Assembly: GCA_036971475.1 (NCBI GenBank)
Contig: JBAIZL010000003.1
Coordinates: forward strand, 88,268,042 to 88,332,041
Origin: Prosapia bicincta
Lineage: Eukaryota > Arthropoda > Insecta > Hemiptera > Cercopidae
Length of the DNA stretch: 64,000 nucleotides
Reading direction: 5' to 3'
Positions 45,350 through 56,999 of this stretch are shown here, piece after piece. Below the pieces are notes generated by a model. That model worked only from the letters and a program-made list of their open reading frames with translations, made no database searches and was not told the DNA's origin. Positions within the stretch are counted from its first letter, which is position 1, and every line of letters begins with the position of its first letter. The position numbers were made by a program, and so were the translations under genes.

Positions 45350-48300
45350 TGACTATAACATCAAGTAAGATGAGGAGCATTACAATGGGTAAAATGCTTA
45401 CCATGACACGAGATTAGATGGCGATCATTACAATCAGGTAAGATGGTCAATACATTGGCTGAAATAGTGACTATAACATCAAGTAAGATGAGGAGAATTA
45501 CAATGAGTAAAATGCTGACCATAACACGAGGTTAGGTGGCGATCATTACAATCAGGTAAGATGGTCAATACATTGGCTGAAATAGTGACTATAACATTAA
45601 GTAAGATGAGGAGCATTACAATGGGTAAAATGCTGACCATGACACGAGATTAGATGGCGATCATTACAATCAGGTTAGATGGTCAAAACATTGGCTGAAA
45701 TAGTGACTATAACATTAAGTAAGATGAGGAGCATTACAATGGGTAAAATGCTGACCATGACACGAGATTAGATGGCGATCATTACAATCAGGTAAGATGG
45801 TCAATACATTGGCTGAAATAGTGACTATAACATTAAGTAAGATGAGGAGCATTACAATGGGTAAAATGCTGACAATAACACGAGGTTAGGTGGCGATCAT
45901 TACAATCAGGTAAGATGGTCAATACATTGGCTGAAATAGTGACTATAACATTAAGTAAGATGAGGAGCATAACAATGGGTAAAATGCTGACCATAACACG
46001 AGGTTAGGTGGCGATCATTACAATCAGGTAAGATGGTCAATACATTGGCTGAAATAGTGACTATAACATTAAGTAAGATGAGGAGCATTACAATGGGTAA
46101 AATGCTGACCATAACACGAGGTTAGGTGGCGATCATTACAATCAGGTAAGATGGTCAATACATTGGCTGAAATAGTGACTATAACATTAAGTAAGATGAG
46201 GAGCATTACAATGGGTAAAATGCTGACCATGACACGAGATTAGATGGCGATCATTACAATCAGGTAAGATGGTCAATACATTGGCTGAAATAGTAACTAT
46301 AACATTAAGTAAGATGAGGAGCATTACAATGGGTAAAATGCTAACCATGACACGAGATTAGATGGCGATCATTACAATCAGGTAAGATGGTCAATACATT
46401 GGCTGAAATAGTGACTATAACATTAAGTAAGATGAGGAGCATTACAATGGTAAAATGCTGACCATGACACGAGATTAGATGGCGATCATTACAATCAGGT
46501 AAGATGGTCAATACATTGGCTGAAATAGTGACTATAACATTAAGTAAGATGAGGAGCATTACAATGGGTAAAATGCTGACCATAACACGAGGTTAGGTGG
46601 CGATCATTACAATCAGGTAAGATGGTCAATACATTGGCTGAAATAGTGACTATAACATTAAGTAAGATGAGGAGCATTACAATGGGTAAAATGCTGACCA
46701 TAACACGAGGTTAGGTGGCGATCATTACAATCAGGTAAGATGGTCAATACATTGGCTGAAATAGTGACTATAACATTAAGTAAGATGTGGAGCATTACAA
46801 TGGGTAAAATGCTGACCATAACACGAGGTTAGGTGGCGATCATTACAATCAGGTAAGATGGTCAATACATTGGCTGAAATAGTGACTATAACATTAAGTA
46901 AGATGTGGAGCATTACAATGGGTAAAATGCTGACCATAACACGAGGTTAGGTGGCGATCATTACAATCAGGTAAGATGGTCAATACATTGGCTGAAATAG
47001 TGACTATAACATTAAGTAAGATGAGGAGCATTATAATGGGTAAAATGCTGACCATAACACGAGGTTAGGTGGCGATCATTACAATCAGGTAAGATGGTCA
47101 ATACATTGGCTGAAATAGTGACTATAACATTAAGTAAGATGAGGAGCATTACAATGGGTAAAATGCTGACCATGACACGAGATTAGATGGCGATCATTAC
47201 AATCAGGTTAGATGGTCAAAACATTGGCTGAAATAGTGACTATAACATTAAGTAAGATGAGGAGCATTACAATGGGTAAAATGCTGACCATGACACGAGA
47301 TTAGATGGCGATCATTACAATCAGGTAAGATGGTCAATACATTGGCTGAAATAGTGACTATAACATTAAGTAAGATGAGGAGCATTACAATGGGTAAAAT
47401 GCTGACAATAACACGAGGTTAGGTGGCGATCATTACAATCAGGTAAGATGGTCAATACATTGGCTGAAATAGTGACTATAACATTAAGTAAGATGAGGAG
47501 CATTACAATGGGTAAAATGCTGACCATAACACGAGGTTAGGTGGCGATCATTACAATCAGGTAAGATGGTCAATACATTGGCTGAAATAGTGACTATAAC
47601 ATTAAGTAAGATGAGGAGCATTACAATGGGTAAAATGCTGACCATAACACGAGGTTAGGTGGCGATCATTACAATCAGGTAAGATGGTCAATACATTGGC
47701 TGAAATAGTGACTATAACATTAAGTAAGATGAGGAGCATTACAATGGGTAAAATGCTGACCATGACACGAGATTAGATGGCGATCATTACAATCAGGTAA
47801 GATGGTCAATACATTGGCTGAAATAGTGACTATAACATTAAGTAAGATGAGGAGCATTACAATGGGTAAAATGCTAACCATGACACGAGATTAGATGGCG
47901 ATCATTACAATCAGGTAAGATGGTCAATACATTGGCTGAAATAGTGACTATAATATTAAGTAAGATGAGGAGCATTACAATGGTAAAATGCTGACCATGA
48001 CACGAGATTAGATGGCGATCATTACAATCAGGTAAGATGGTCAATACATTGGCTGAAATAGTGACTATAACATTAAGTAAGATGAGGAGCATTACAATGG
48101 GTAAAATGCTGACCATAACACGAGGTTAGGTGGCGATCATTACAATCAGGTAAGATGGTCAATACATTAGCTGAAATAGTGACTATAACATTAAGTAAGA
48201 TGAGGAGCATTACAATGGGTAAAATGCTGACCATAACACGAGGTTAGGTGGCGATCATTACAATCAGGTAAGATGGTCAATACATTGGCTGAAATAGTGA

Positions 48301-49613
48301 CTATAACATTAAGTAAGATGAGGAGCATTACAATGGGTAAAATGCTGACCATGACACGAGATTAGATGGCGATCATTACAATCAGGTAAGATGGTCAATA
48401 CATTGGCTGAAATAGTGACTATAACATTAAGTAAGATGAGGAGCATTACAATGGGTAAAATGCTAACCATGACACGAGATTAGATGGCGATCATTACAAT
48501 CAGGTAAGATGGTCAATACATTGGCTGAAATAGTGACTATAACATTAAGTAAGATGAGGAGCATTACAATGGTAAAATGCTGACCATGACACGAGATTAG
48601 ATGGCGATCATTACAATCAGGTAAGATGGTCAATACATTGGCTGAAATAGTGACTATAACATTAAGTAAGATGAGGAGCATTACAATGGGTAAAATGCTG
48701 ACCATAACACGAGGTTAGGTGGCGATCATTACAATCAGGTAAGATGGTCAATACATTGGCTGAAATAGTGACTATAACATTAAGTAAGATGAGGAGCATT
48801 ACAATGGGTAAAATGCTGACCATAACACGAGGTTAGGTGGCGATCATTACAATCAGGTAAGATGGTCAATACATTGGCTGAAATAGTGACTATAACATTA
48901 AGTAAGATGTGGAGCATTACAATGGGTAAAATGCTGACCATAACACGAGGTTAGGTGGCGATCATTACAATCAGGTAAGATGGTCAATACATTGGCTGAA
49001 ATAGTGACTATAACATTAAGTAAGATGTGGAGCATTACAATGGGTAAAATGCTGACCATAACACGAGGTTAGGTGGCGATCATTACAATCAGGTAAGATG
49101 GTCAATACATTGGCTGAAATAGTGACTATAACATTAAGTAAGATGAGGAGCATTACAATGGGTAAAATGCTGACCATAACACGAGGTTAGGTGGCGATCA
49201 TTACAATCAGGTAAGATGGTCAATACATTGGCTGAAATAGTGACTATAACATTAAGTAAGATGAGGAGCATTACAATGGGTAAAATGCTGACCATAACAC
49301 GAGGTTAGGTGGCGATCATTACAATCAGATAAGATGGTCAATACATTGGCTGAAATAGTGACTATAACATTAAGTAAGATGAGGAGCATTACAATGGGTA
49401 AAATGCTGACCACGACACGAGATTAGATGGCGATCATTACAATCAGGTAAGATGGTCAATACATTGGCTGAAATAGTGACTATAACATTAAGTAAGATGA
49501 GGAGCATTACAATGGGTAAAATGCTGACCATAACACGAGGTTAGATGGCGATCATTACAATCAGGTAAGATGGTCAATACATTGGTTAAAATAGTGACTA
49601 TAACATTAAGTAA

Positions 49614-49763
49614 GATGAAATCATTACACTAGTCTTAATAATTAATACATGATACAATGTGATTATTATAATAGGTTAAATGCTTATCATTACATTAGGT
49701 AACGTGGTACTATTACACTAGTCAACATGGTAATCATTCTAAATTGAAGCAACCATCTCTCTC

Positions 49764-49794
<31 letters not shown>

Positions 49795-49841
49795 TTCTCG
49801 GCTGAGTATTATCTTGGTTTTACAGTATTAGCCGTTCTTGG
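49614..49841. repeat. Array spacer, copy 4, terminating the satellite
   Basis: Longer CT tract with a CCCT interruption. The satellite does not resume after it; a partial duplication (CTGAGTATTATCTTGG) follows and then unique sequence. This copy marks the right boundary of the array. Confidence 0.9.
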
Positions 49842-51415
49842 TCTGAGTATTATCTTGGTATTATCTTAGCTTATTTTTTAAATGTTGCAGATGTGGTTAC
49901 CAACTTTACTGATTAACAAATATTGACGAAACATAGCCTACACTAAAACAATTTACGAACGTACAGCAACCATGCGAAGTTGAATCCTTGAACTATTCAG
50001 CTCACAAACTTCAACACGACCATGAAGAAACACAATGACTATCAATTCAACACCAAGAGTACTTAATGTGTGGTGAAGTTTTTTATAATAAACCGAAAAT
50101 CCATGACTCGACTTCTTATTTCGAATACGTATTATGGACAATCTCTTTGTCGTGTTTCGGATAATATAAACACCATTAGGCTCTTTAAAATCTCTGAATC
50201 ATGATTTTTTCAATGCCCTTAATCTGGCTGACCCGGTTTGTCTGGCATCAGTACTGGCTTATTGTTATGTAATACCTCATTGAGTCGAAGGCGGAAAGAT
50301 TTTAAAACGTTCAATAGATATATTTATTTTGTTCAAATACCTTTATAATTTTAATTCTTTTATAACGTTTTTCTATGCCCTCTAAGGTAATTCAGACATC
50401 TATAAAAATCATTCACAGAAATTATTTTCAAAGAGTAAGACAATTACTTCAGACGTATCCGGCTGGTCATACCTCTTACATACTGACAACAATCTTGCGT
50501 ATTTTTATTAACGTCCAACAAATCTGTTTTTACCAGAAAAGGTATAACATATTTTAGTATTTACAGAGATATTCATAAACCAAGAAATCCATCATCAAAA
50601 CTAACGCAAACTTTAAACAACCCAAAATACCCGGTGTACCACTTAAAACTCCAATATAACTCCACACAACAGATAACACATACTCTCCGACAGTCTATAG
50701 ATAACTAACATTGCTAAAACCCAATTACTAGTGGTACGTAAACGGCTTTCTGCAACTGTTCTCTGTCACAAATATCCGCGCCTGTTACTTTCAGCAGTTC
50801 CACGACAGGCACAAACGAAATAAGCTGTAAACATATTTTACTTAACATGTATGCAAACAGCTGTTTTTAGGTTAAACACAAATTATGAACAGAAGTTGTT
50901 TTTTTTTTGTATTTGCGAAAAAACCATACCAAGAATGAAATACGTGAATAGAAGAAACAAAAATTTCAATAAATCCAATATTTCGGATTATCCATAATTC
51001 CGTATTATTCGGACCGATTATTTCAGGCAATTGAATTTAAACTTTTCACGGTTTTATACCAGGCTATTGACGTCAGCTATGGTTATTAGTGTAACAATGA
51101 GTCTATTAAGGAGTTAGCAGTTATTTTAAGCTATCAACATAAACATAACAGATCCCAGGGAATGTACAGTTTTATAGTCATAAACAGATTATTTAATGTT
51201 TAATGTTAGCAATGAAGGATATGGAAGGATTGTAATATAATGTTGTTAGGATTACTACGGAAAAGGCAATAAACTTTTGTTCTCGGATGCAGAAGGATTA
51301 TTCTTCAAATGTGTAGGTATGTATAACTGAAGATCTTAGAAGGATCAAATGGAGTTGTTCAACTGTTGGAACCTTCAAGGACTAATGGGCAGGTTGGTTA
51401 ATGCTGCTATAGTCT
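49842..51415. other. Unassigned non-coding DNA
   Basis: Short frames only (minus 49953-50141, plus 50375-50557), without recognisable motifs. CTGATTAACAAATATTGACG followed by AAAC at about 49909 is only vaguely like the ribozyme-like motif. Confidence 0.35.
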
Positions 51416-51424
51416 TGCGGCTAA

Positions 51425-51690
51425 CAGGTCCTGCTGGCTACACAGTCTTTCCTGCCTAGGTCCTGCTGGCTACAGTCTTTCCTGCCTAGGTCCTGCTGGC
51501 TACAGTCTTTCCTGCCTAGGTCCTGCTGGCTACAGTCTTTCCTGGCTAGGTCCGGCTGGCTACAGTCTTTCCTGCCTAGGTCCTGCTGGCTACAGTCTTT
51601 CCTGGCCAGGTCCTGCTGGCTACAGTCTTTCCTGCCTAGGTCCTGCTGGCTACAGTCTTTCCTGCCTAGGTCCTGCTGGCTAAAGGTTTT
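51425..51690. repeat. 30-bp minisatellite, about nine units
   Basis: Unit TCCTGCTGGCTACAGTCTTT plus CCTGCCTAGG, with CCTGGCTAGG and CCTGGCCAGG variants. Because 30 is divisible by three, the minus strand is open across the array and reads a decapeptide repeat CSQQDLGRKD. The minus-strand frame (51421-51729) has no ATG (it opens at GTG), so translation is doubtful. Confidence 0.9.
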
Positions 51691-51712
51691 CCAGCCTTGG
51701 TCCAAGTTCCCA

Positions 51713-52000
51713 TTCTGAGGGTCCGGCACTTAAGAGGTAAGACCAACCGAAGATGGATAGAGACCATTCAGAAGGTTCTCCTTCGGTAGTTCTGGAAGAG
51801 ATAGCGAAGTCGCAGCCTACCGGTCGGAAACTCTTCTCGTTCCAGAGGCGGGCTTTTAACCGGTCCTGGCTTTACATTAAGGCCAATGAGGTTTTACATA
51901 ATCTCACAGATGTTGCTGCTCTTAGCATCAAGCCTCACGATCCTGGTGACGCAAGTGGTGTGGGTTGAGCAGCGGACAGTTTGAGGTTGGATTCGTTGGC
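51713..52000 (+). repeat. Dispersed repeat shared with 29.1-29.4 kb
   Basis: Collinear with 29127-29420 (see there). A plus-strand frame starting with ATG at 51753 (MDRDHSEGSPSVVLEEIAKS, 71 codons) lies inside; it is not conserved in the other copy, so probably not coding. Confidence 0.4.
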
Positions 52001-52004
52001 GCAG

Positions 52005-53095
52005 AGGGCTATAGATATAGATATTCCCCAGAAGTTACCTTAGTAGTCTAGAACTCAGTTAGAACCGTGAGCGGTCGATTCTATTAAGTCGAGAAACCAC
52101 TCAAATCATAACTGTAACTGTTATAGTAAGGACTTATCCCCTTATACTAGAAGGTAAAATAATCGCAAGTAGTTAGAGTCGCATTCCTGTAGTACACCTG
52201 CTCCATAGACATAAACGTAAATGTAATAGTGCGGGTTATGTAAGTGAGAGTAAGATTTCGTACTTAAATCACAGTTATTTAATGATTGCGTCAAGATATC
52301 GAGCTCTGATTTTAAATAGTTTTTTTTATACTTTAATCTAGCTGACCTTGCTTTGTTTCGCAGAGTGTCTGCCTGTTATCATTACAATAAAATGTCGACG
52401 AATTGTTCCGTAAAAGTTTAACCCGTTAGAACACAGCTATATCTCGTACAGACACAATTCTCTCCCGGACATCTTTATCTGGCAACCCAAGCAACACGCT
52501 ATCTCGTGACGCCAGTACTCGACTCTAGTGCGTTACATAATCCTGGGCAACAGCTGATAACACTAAGGCCATGCCAATAATCCAACTTAATACTCTCCTT
52601 AATTCCTGACCTACATCGCATTTTGTTATTTCCTCATTCTGGTTCTTGGGTAAAGTTTGTAGTAAATCCTTTGGACAAGAAAGACATAGATTTACCCAAG
52701 GGCGTATACTGTGACATGAAGCTGTTTACAAGATCTACCTGCGTGTTTCTGTCGTGTAATCTGCGTGCCTACACTTCACCCAATAAAACTTTCTCCACGT
52801 CTTTGTACTCAAACTTTATCCATCGATTCTCTGTTACATGGATATTCTCTCCCCGTTGTGCAACACATTTGCTCCATCACCAGAGACTTTTCTCTTCCTT
52901 TTCCTCCGGGTAGCGCCTAAACACCTTCCTTCACTCCGTCTAAGAGTAGGTTTACGTTTGCTAAGCTAGCCTGGCTATGTGATGTCATAATTGTCTACTA
53001 TTCTCAGTAAGGGAGATCCTTATGTCCTTCCTTAGCCCTACCTAATTCCATCAACCCTTCCTTATCTTTCTTCCCACAAGGGGGTGCAGCGCCTA
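52005..53095. other. Unassigned, partly GC-rich
   Basis: A 96-codon plus-strand frame (52623-52913) begins in TTTTG rather than at an ATG. It has no recognisable domain. No splice pair seen. Confidence 0.3.
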
Positions 53096-53099
53096 CACA

Positions 53100-53550
53100 T
53101 CCAAGATCTCAGAATCTTTCCCCCATCTTTCTAAAAAGTCCTATTGGATCCTCCAAAACTTACCATAGCGCCGTAATTTCCCTTATGTTCTCGAAGTCCT
53201 ATTGGACCCCCCCCCAAACTTTCCACACCGCCGTAATTTCCCACATCTTTCTGAAGTGTTATTGAATCCCCCAAAACTTTCCACACTGCAGTAACTTCCC
53301 CTTTCTTCCCGAAGTCCTACTGAATCCCCCAAAACTCTCAACAGCGCCGTAATTTCCCCTATCTTTACGAAGTCCTATTGGACACCCCCCCAAACTTTCC
53401 ACATCGCCGTAATTTTCCCCTTCTTTCTGAAGTGTTTTTGAATCCCCTAAAACTTTCCACTCCGCCGTAATTTCCCTTTTCTTCCTCAAGGACTATTGGA
53501 TCCCCAAAACTTTCTACACTTCCGTAATCTCCCCCTTCTATCTGAAGCAA
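53100..53550. repeat. 58-60-bp tandem repeat, seven units plus partial
   Basis: The AAGTCCTATTGGA-type landmark falls at 53136, 53194, 53254, 53312, 53370, 53430, 53488 and about 53544. Shared text: CCCCAAAACTTTCCACA and CGCCGTAATTTCCC. The copies are diverged, with variable C-runs (up to CCCCCCCCC), suggesting an older array. The spacing pattern 58-60-58-58-60-58 shifts frame, so the Gly/Lys/Glu-rich minus-strand frames are artefacts. Confidence 0.85.
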
Positions 53551-53559
53551 TTTTTAATT

Positions 53560-54545
53560 CTACTTTAGTTTACTTAGTAATTAATCTTAAGCAAATTAGA
53601 ATAATTTTCAAGTTATTCTGTTACCTTTTAAGTCACATAGTTTTAAGTTATTTCCTGTAATAAAATTATATATATTTATAAAGTAAGTCTGCCTCCCTAA
53701 GTTGAAATATACAGCCCCTGTGATAACAGATCTTTCGTCCCAACAAAACAAACGCCCTCCCAAATGTAAACGACTCTACTTGTTACCACTCTTACCAACA
53801 ACCCTAATTTAGTATATTACCTGCAGCCGGTGTGACAAACCACCTCCTTCTTTGACTTAATATCTGTTCCCAACTCTATTTTGCCGAAGTATTATTTCTC
53901 ATTTCCTTTTATCCGTCCACTTATCCATTTCCTTGATCCCCTAACATTAACCGCTACTATTACGCAAGCACTGAAGTTTGCGACATCATTTCTAGACTTT
54001 CGGCTTTTTCCTTTAATTATTCAATTATTTCTTAGATTTTCTATTGTTAATTTTTCCTATCTCGTGACCACTGTTTACGCAATAGCAACATGTAGCTTGT
54101 AGTCTACATACTTCTTTGCGTTTGCAAGGTGTGTATTTTCACTGATGTTGTTTCCGAAAAATCGATATTAATGTTTTATAATAATGAAAACAATATGTTT
54201 TCCTCATATAATTTTTTCGGTTATTTCCTATCAAAGTTAATTATCGGTATAATTACATTTATATAAAAAGCGCTTAAAATCATGAATTTTCCAGACAAAG
54301 AACATCGATCTTACATCACACAGACAACTTACATTACGAATGTTCTTAGCAGTGTAGCAGCATCTTTTTTTTATTTTCCTGTGGTTTAATTCACTTGCAG
54401 TACGGCGAATGTTTTTGGAACTGAACAAATATGCAGTACGAGTAGTAGCGCGCTAACCTCTCCGCCAGTCGGTAGGCCTATGCTTCTAGGTATAGAAGAG
54501 CCACGATAAGTTCCTACGAATATACATTGCGCACATCGGAGACTC
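53560..54545. other. AT-rich non-coding DNA
   Basis: Nothing recognised apart from a pyrimidine-rich plus strand around 53700-54000. Confidence 0.4.
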
Positions 54546-54547
54546 GC

Positions 54548-54580
54548 CCTGAGGATTAGAATAATCCAAAGAAGGGTTTG
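54548..54580 (+). ncRNA. Degenerate ribozyme-like core
   Basis: CCTGAGGATTAGAATAATCC followed by AAAGAAG: CTGAGGA with an imperfect GGATTA/TAATCC pairing and a broken GAAA. Probably a decayed PLE terminus. Confidence 0.3.
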
Positions 54581-54589
54581 AGTGTATTT

Positions 54590-55225
54590 CTAAAATAATA
54601 CAAAAGTAATACTGCAATGGGTTGTTTTAATAACTGAACAACGAATGCGACTTTCGAGACATCTAACTTTCAAGATTTAAACATACAAGACCTGAAAATA
54701 TTGTGAAAATAACAATCAGTTATAATAAAAATGAATTAAATAATACCCAAACATAAGATATCAAATAAACTTTGACCGAATGAATATAACTTCTTAAAAG
54801 TCTAATAACAAATTTTAAGAAATAGAAACAAAGATCGGGGGTTTTAGATTTTTAATTTGCAAAGGCTTTTTTATTAAGTCAAATACACCTCTTTATTTAT
54901 AAAAGTAATTATACGTAAAAATGGATTACTTATAAAAACATGTATAACGGTCTTTTTAATTTTCGTATTAAAATTTAGTATTGCAAACTAGCTCAATACA
55001 TTTTGTATACACCCTTACATGAAGTAAACAAGTAATATAGAAAGAGAATTTTTTTACGTCAATTCCCACTGAGGTCGACAAACAACAATTATTTTAGTTA
55101 CTTTTCATTTTAAAATTACAATTAATATGCTCGTAAATATGAAAATATCATTCTATCTACGTCTTGTAATGTTTCACAATTTCAAGAACCTTATTCTTAT
55201 ATCCTAGAGATTTAAACAAGGTTTA
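54590..55225. other. AT-rich non-coding DNA
   Basis: Nothing recognised. Confidence 0.4.
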
Positions 55226-55231
55226 GATCTG

Positions 55232-55303
55232 GGAAAGTTAGCTCAGTGGTAAAATTGCAGGATTTTAAATATGTAGATCCATAGTTCGAATCCGACCGGG
55301 ACA
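55232..55303 (+). pseudogene. Degenerate tRNA-like sequence
   Basis: Both internal promoter boxes of a tRNA gene are visible at proper spacing. Box A is TTAGCTCAGTGGTA (55238-55251), and box B is AGTTCGAATCC (55283-55293), one change from GGTTCGANTCC. The T-loop TTCGAAT and the 3' half CCGACCGGGACA look intact. The acceptor (GGAAAGT against CGGGACA), D-stem and T-stem do not pair, so this is not a functional tRNA. It could be a tRNA pseudogene or the head of a tRNA-derived SINE. The amino-acid identity cannot be read safely. A family A fragment follows within ~20 bp. Confidence 0.5.
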
Positions 55304-55319
55304 TTAAATTTTTAAATTA

Positions 55320-55480
55320 AATAATATATAAATATTTGAAAAAACTGTATTGTCATCTACTAAGGGTTTAAAAAAATTTATATGAACTAATTTGGATGAA
55401 TAAAAAATTAGGATTAACGATTGAAAATTTTTACAAGATATATAACAGAAGAGTGTGAGCTAATAGAAGGAATTCAATAA
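55320..55480 (-). mobile_element. Family A fragment with single minisatellite-type unit
   Basis: The minus strand has CTTCTATTAGCTCACACTCT, GTTAATCCTAATTTTTTATT and CATCCAAATTAGTTCATATA. This is one diverged copy of the same text that is repeated ~19 times at 18.7-20.4 kb. Confidence 0.5.
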
Positions 55481-55489
55481 GAACAAGCT

Positions 55490-56185
55490 ATTTATAAAAT
55501 AAAAGCATACGGTCTTATAAACTAAATATACAGACTTACACAATTAAAGCATTGGTATTCCAAAAAATGCTGACTTTAAAGATGAAGACATGTCATTAAA
55601 TTCTACGAACGGAATAAAACAGAAGAAACTGGTAATAACATGTAACAAAACACTGCTGAGCCCTACCGCAATAGATTCGCTGAAATGGTTGAATAACTTA
55701 CAAAACACATTGTATAACGGAATGAGCGATCGGCACAAACTGACGCAATAACATACAGAATTGGTTTGGGTGCCGCACTATTTGTTGTATATCACGAAGA
55801 ATTACACTGTCGCCATCCATAAAGGGCGGGAGTAGGAATAAATATAGAATTAAGGGGGGATAAAGAAATAGAGTACGATTACAAGTTATAACAATTAACA
55901 GTTAAGCGGAGGATTAATGTAATGGCAAAAACTCTTTGTTCAGGATATAAAGAAGGAGAACTGATCGTGTATTTTTAATCTAAAACTCTTGAGATAAATA
56001 TTAACGAAGTATCTTTTCCAAGCACCGCCCTGAAGGACTACCTATACATTCAGTAGTGTGTTATGCGCAAGAACGTATAGGAAAGAAAGATGGTGAAAAG
56101 GAAGTATGGTGACAAGGAGCATTTCCCTTTCGACTTTACCTCCTTGTCAAAGTACACAAAGACTTAAGACCTCAAGTGGATAAAT
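55490..56185. other. Unassigned non-coding DNA
   Basis: A short minus-strand frame (55544-55738) shows no family resemblance. Nothing else recognised. Confidence 0.35.
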
Positions 56186-56194
56186 CTCCAATCT

Positions 56195-56992
56195 ATAGCA
56201 TATACACAGCCAGTTTATATAATACAACGTAGGGCCTCATACACATGCGCCACCCTGTAGGACTATATATACAGCCAGTTAATATAATACAAAGTAGGGC
56301 CTCATACCCATGCGCCAACCTGTAGGACTATGTTCACCGCCTGTTTATATAATACAACGCAGGGCCACATATCAATGCGCCACTCTGTAGGACTACATAT
56401 ACAGCCCTTTTATACAATACAAAGTAGGGTCTCATATCCACGCGCCACCTTGTAGGACTATATACACCGCCTGTTTATATAATACAACGCAGGGCCTCAT
56501 ATCAATGCGCCACTCTGTAGGACTACATATACAGCCCTTTTATACAATACATAGTAGGGCCTCATATCCACGCGCCATCTTGTAGGACTATATACACCGC
56601 CTGTTTATATAATACAACGCAGGGCCTCATATCAATGCGCCACCTTGTAGGACTATATACACCGCCTGTTTATATAATACAAAGTAGGACCTCATACCCA
56701 TGCGCCACCCTGTAGAACTACATATACAGCCAGTTAATATAATACAAAGTAGGGCTTCATATCAATGCGTCACTCTGTAGGACTACATATACAGCCCTTT
56801 TATACAATACAAAGTAGAGCCTCATATCCACGCGCCACCTTGTAGGACTATATACATCGCCTGTTTATATAATACAACGCAGGGCCACATATGAATGCGA
56901 TACCCTGTAGCACTATATATACAAACTGTTTATATAATACAACGCAGGGCCTTTAATCTACGCGCCACCCTGTAGGACGACATGTATAGCCC
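56195..56992. repeat. 65-bp tandem repeat, about 12 units
   Basis: Landmark GTTTATATAATACAACG-type text at 56213, 56278, 56343 and 56408 gives a 65-bp period. Shared: AGGGCCTCATAT, ATGCGCCACCCTGTAGGAC and TATATACAGCC. Two classes alternate (CGCAGGGCCTCATATCAATG with TATACACCGCC; AAGTAGGGTCTCATATCCA with CATATACAGCC), giving a partial 130-bp dimer periodicity in the middle. Confidence 0.9.
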
Positions 56993-56999
56993 GCATATA

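Larger units (their letters stand above)
39640..49613. repeat. 118-bp satellite array with higher-order structure, ~10 kb
   Basis: The 118-bp unit (for example GTGACT at 46057 and 46175) consists of five related pieces of about 22-25 bp: GTAAGATGAGGAGCATTACA, GTAAAATGCTGACCATAACA, GTTAGGTGGCGATCATTACA, GTAAGATGGTCAATACATTG and CTGAAATAGTGACTATAACA. These share GTAAGATGNTGANCATNACA-like text. On top of this, blocks repeat at 589, 1533 and ~2587 bp. Small diagnostic changes recur at those distances, such as a lost G in ACAATGGTAAAATG and the variant GGTTAGATGGTCAAAACATT at 45671 and 47204. Since 118 is not a multiple of three, minus-strand frames run on for at most ~80 codons and are artefacts. 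The left edge (39640-39960) is the most diverged. Confidence 0.95.

Noticed and set aside
42193..48705. Repeated 61-80 codon minus-strand ORFs (MVSILPIVMLLILLNV... type) suggesting a membrane-protein family
   Set aside because: They lie wholly in the 118-bp satellite; 118 is not a multiple of three, the frames end after about two units, and copies are identical because the DNA is duplicated.
31268..49613. Hammerhead ribozymes inside the large satellites, as known for some animal satellite DNAs
   Set aside because: I looked for CTGANGA...GAAA in the 68-, 115- and 118-bp units and found none; the motif is confined to PLE-type tails.
49900..49930. Further ribozyme-like core (CTGATTA...GACGAAAC)
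   Set aside because: No stem can be formed between the two conserved parts.
53259..53550. Gly/Lys/Glu-rich minus-strand ORFs
   Set aside because: They arise from the 58-60-bp tandem repeat; the varying unit length shifts the frame at each unit.
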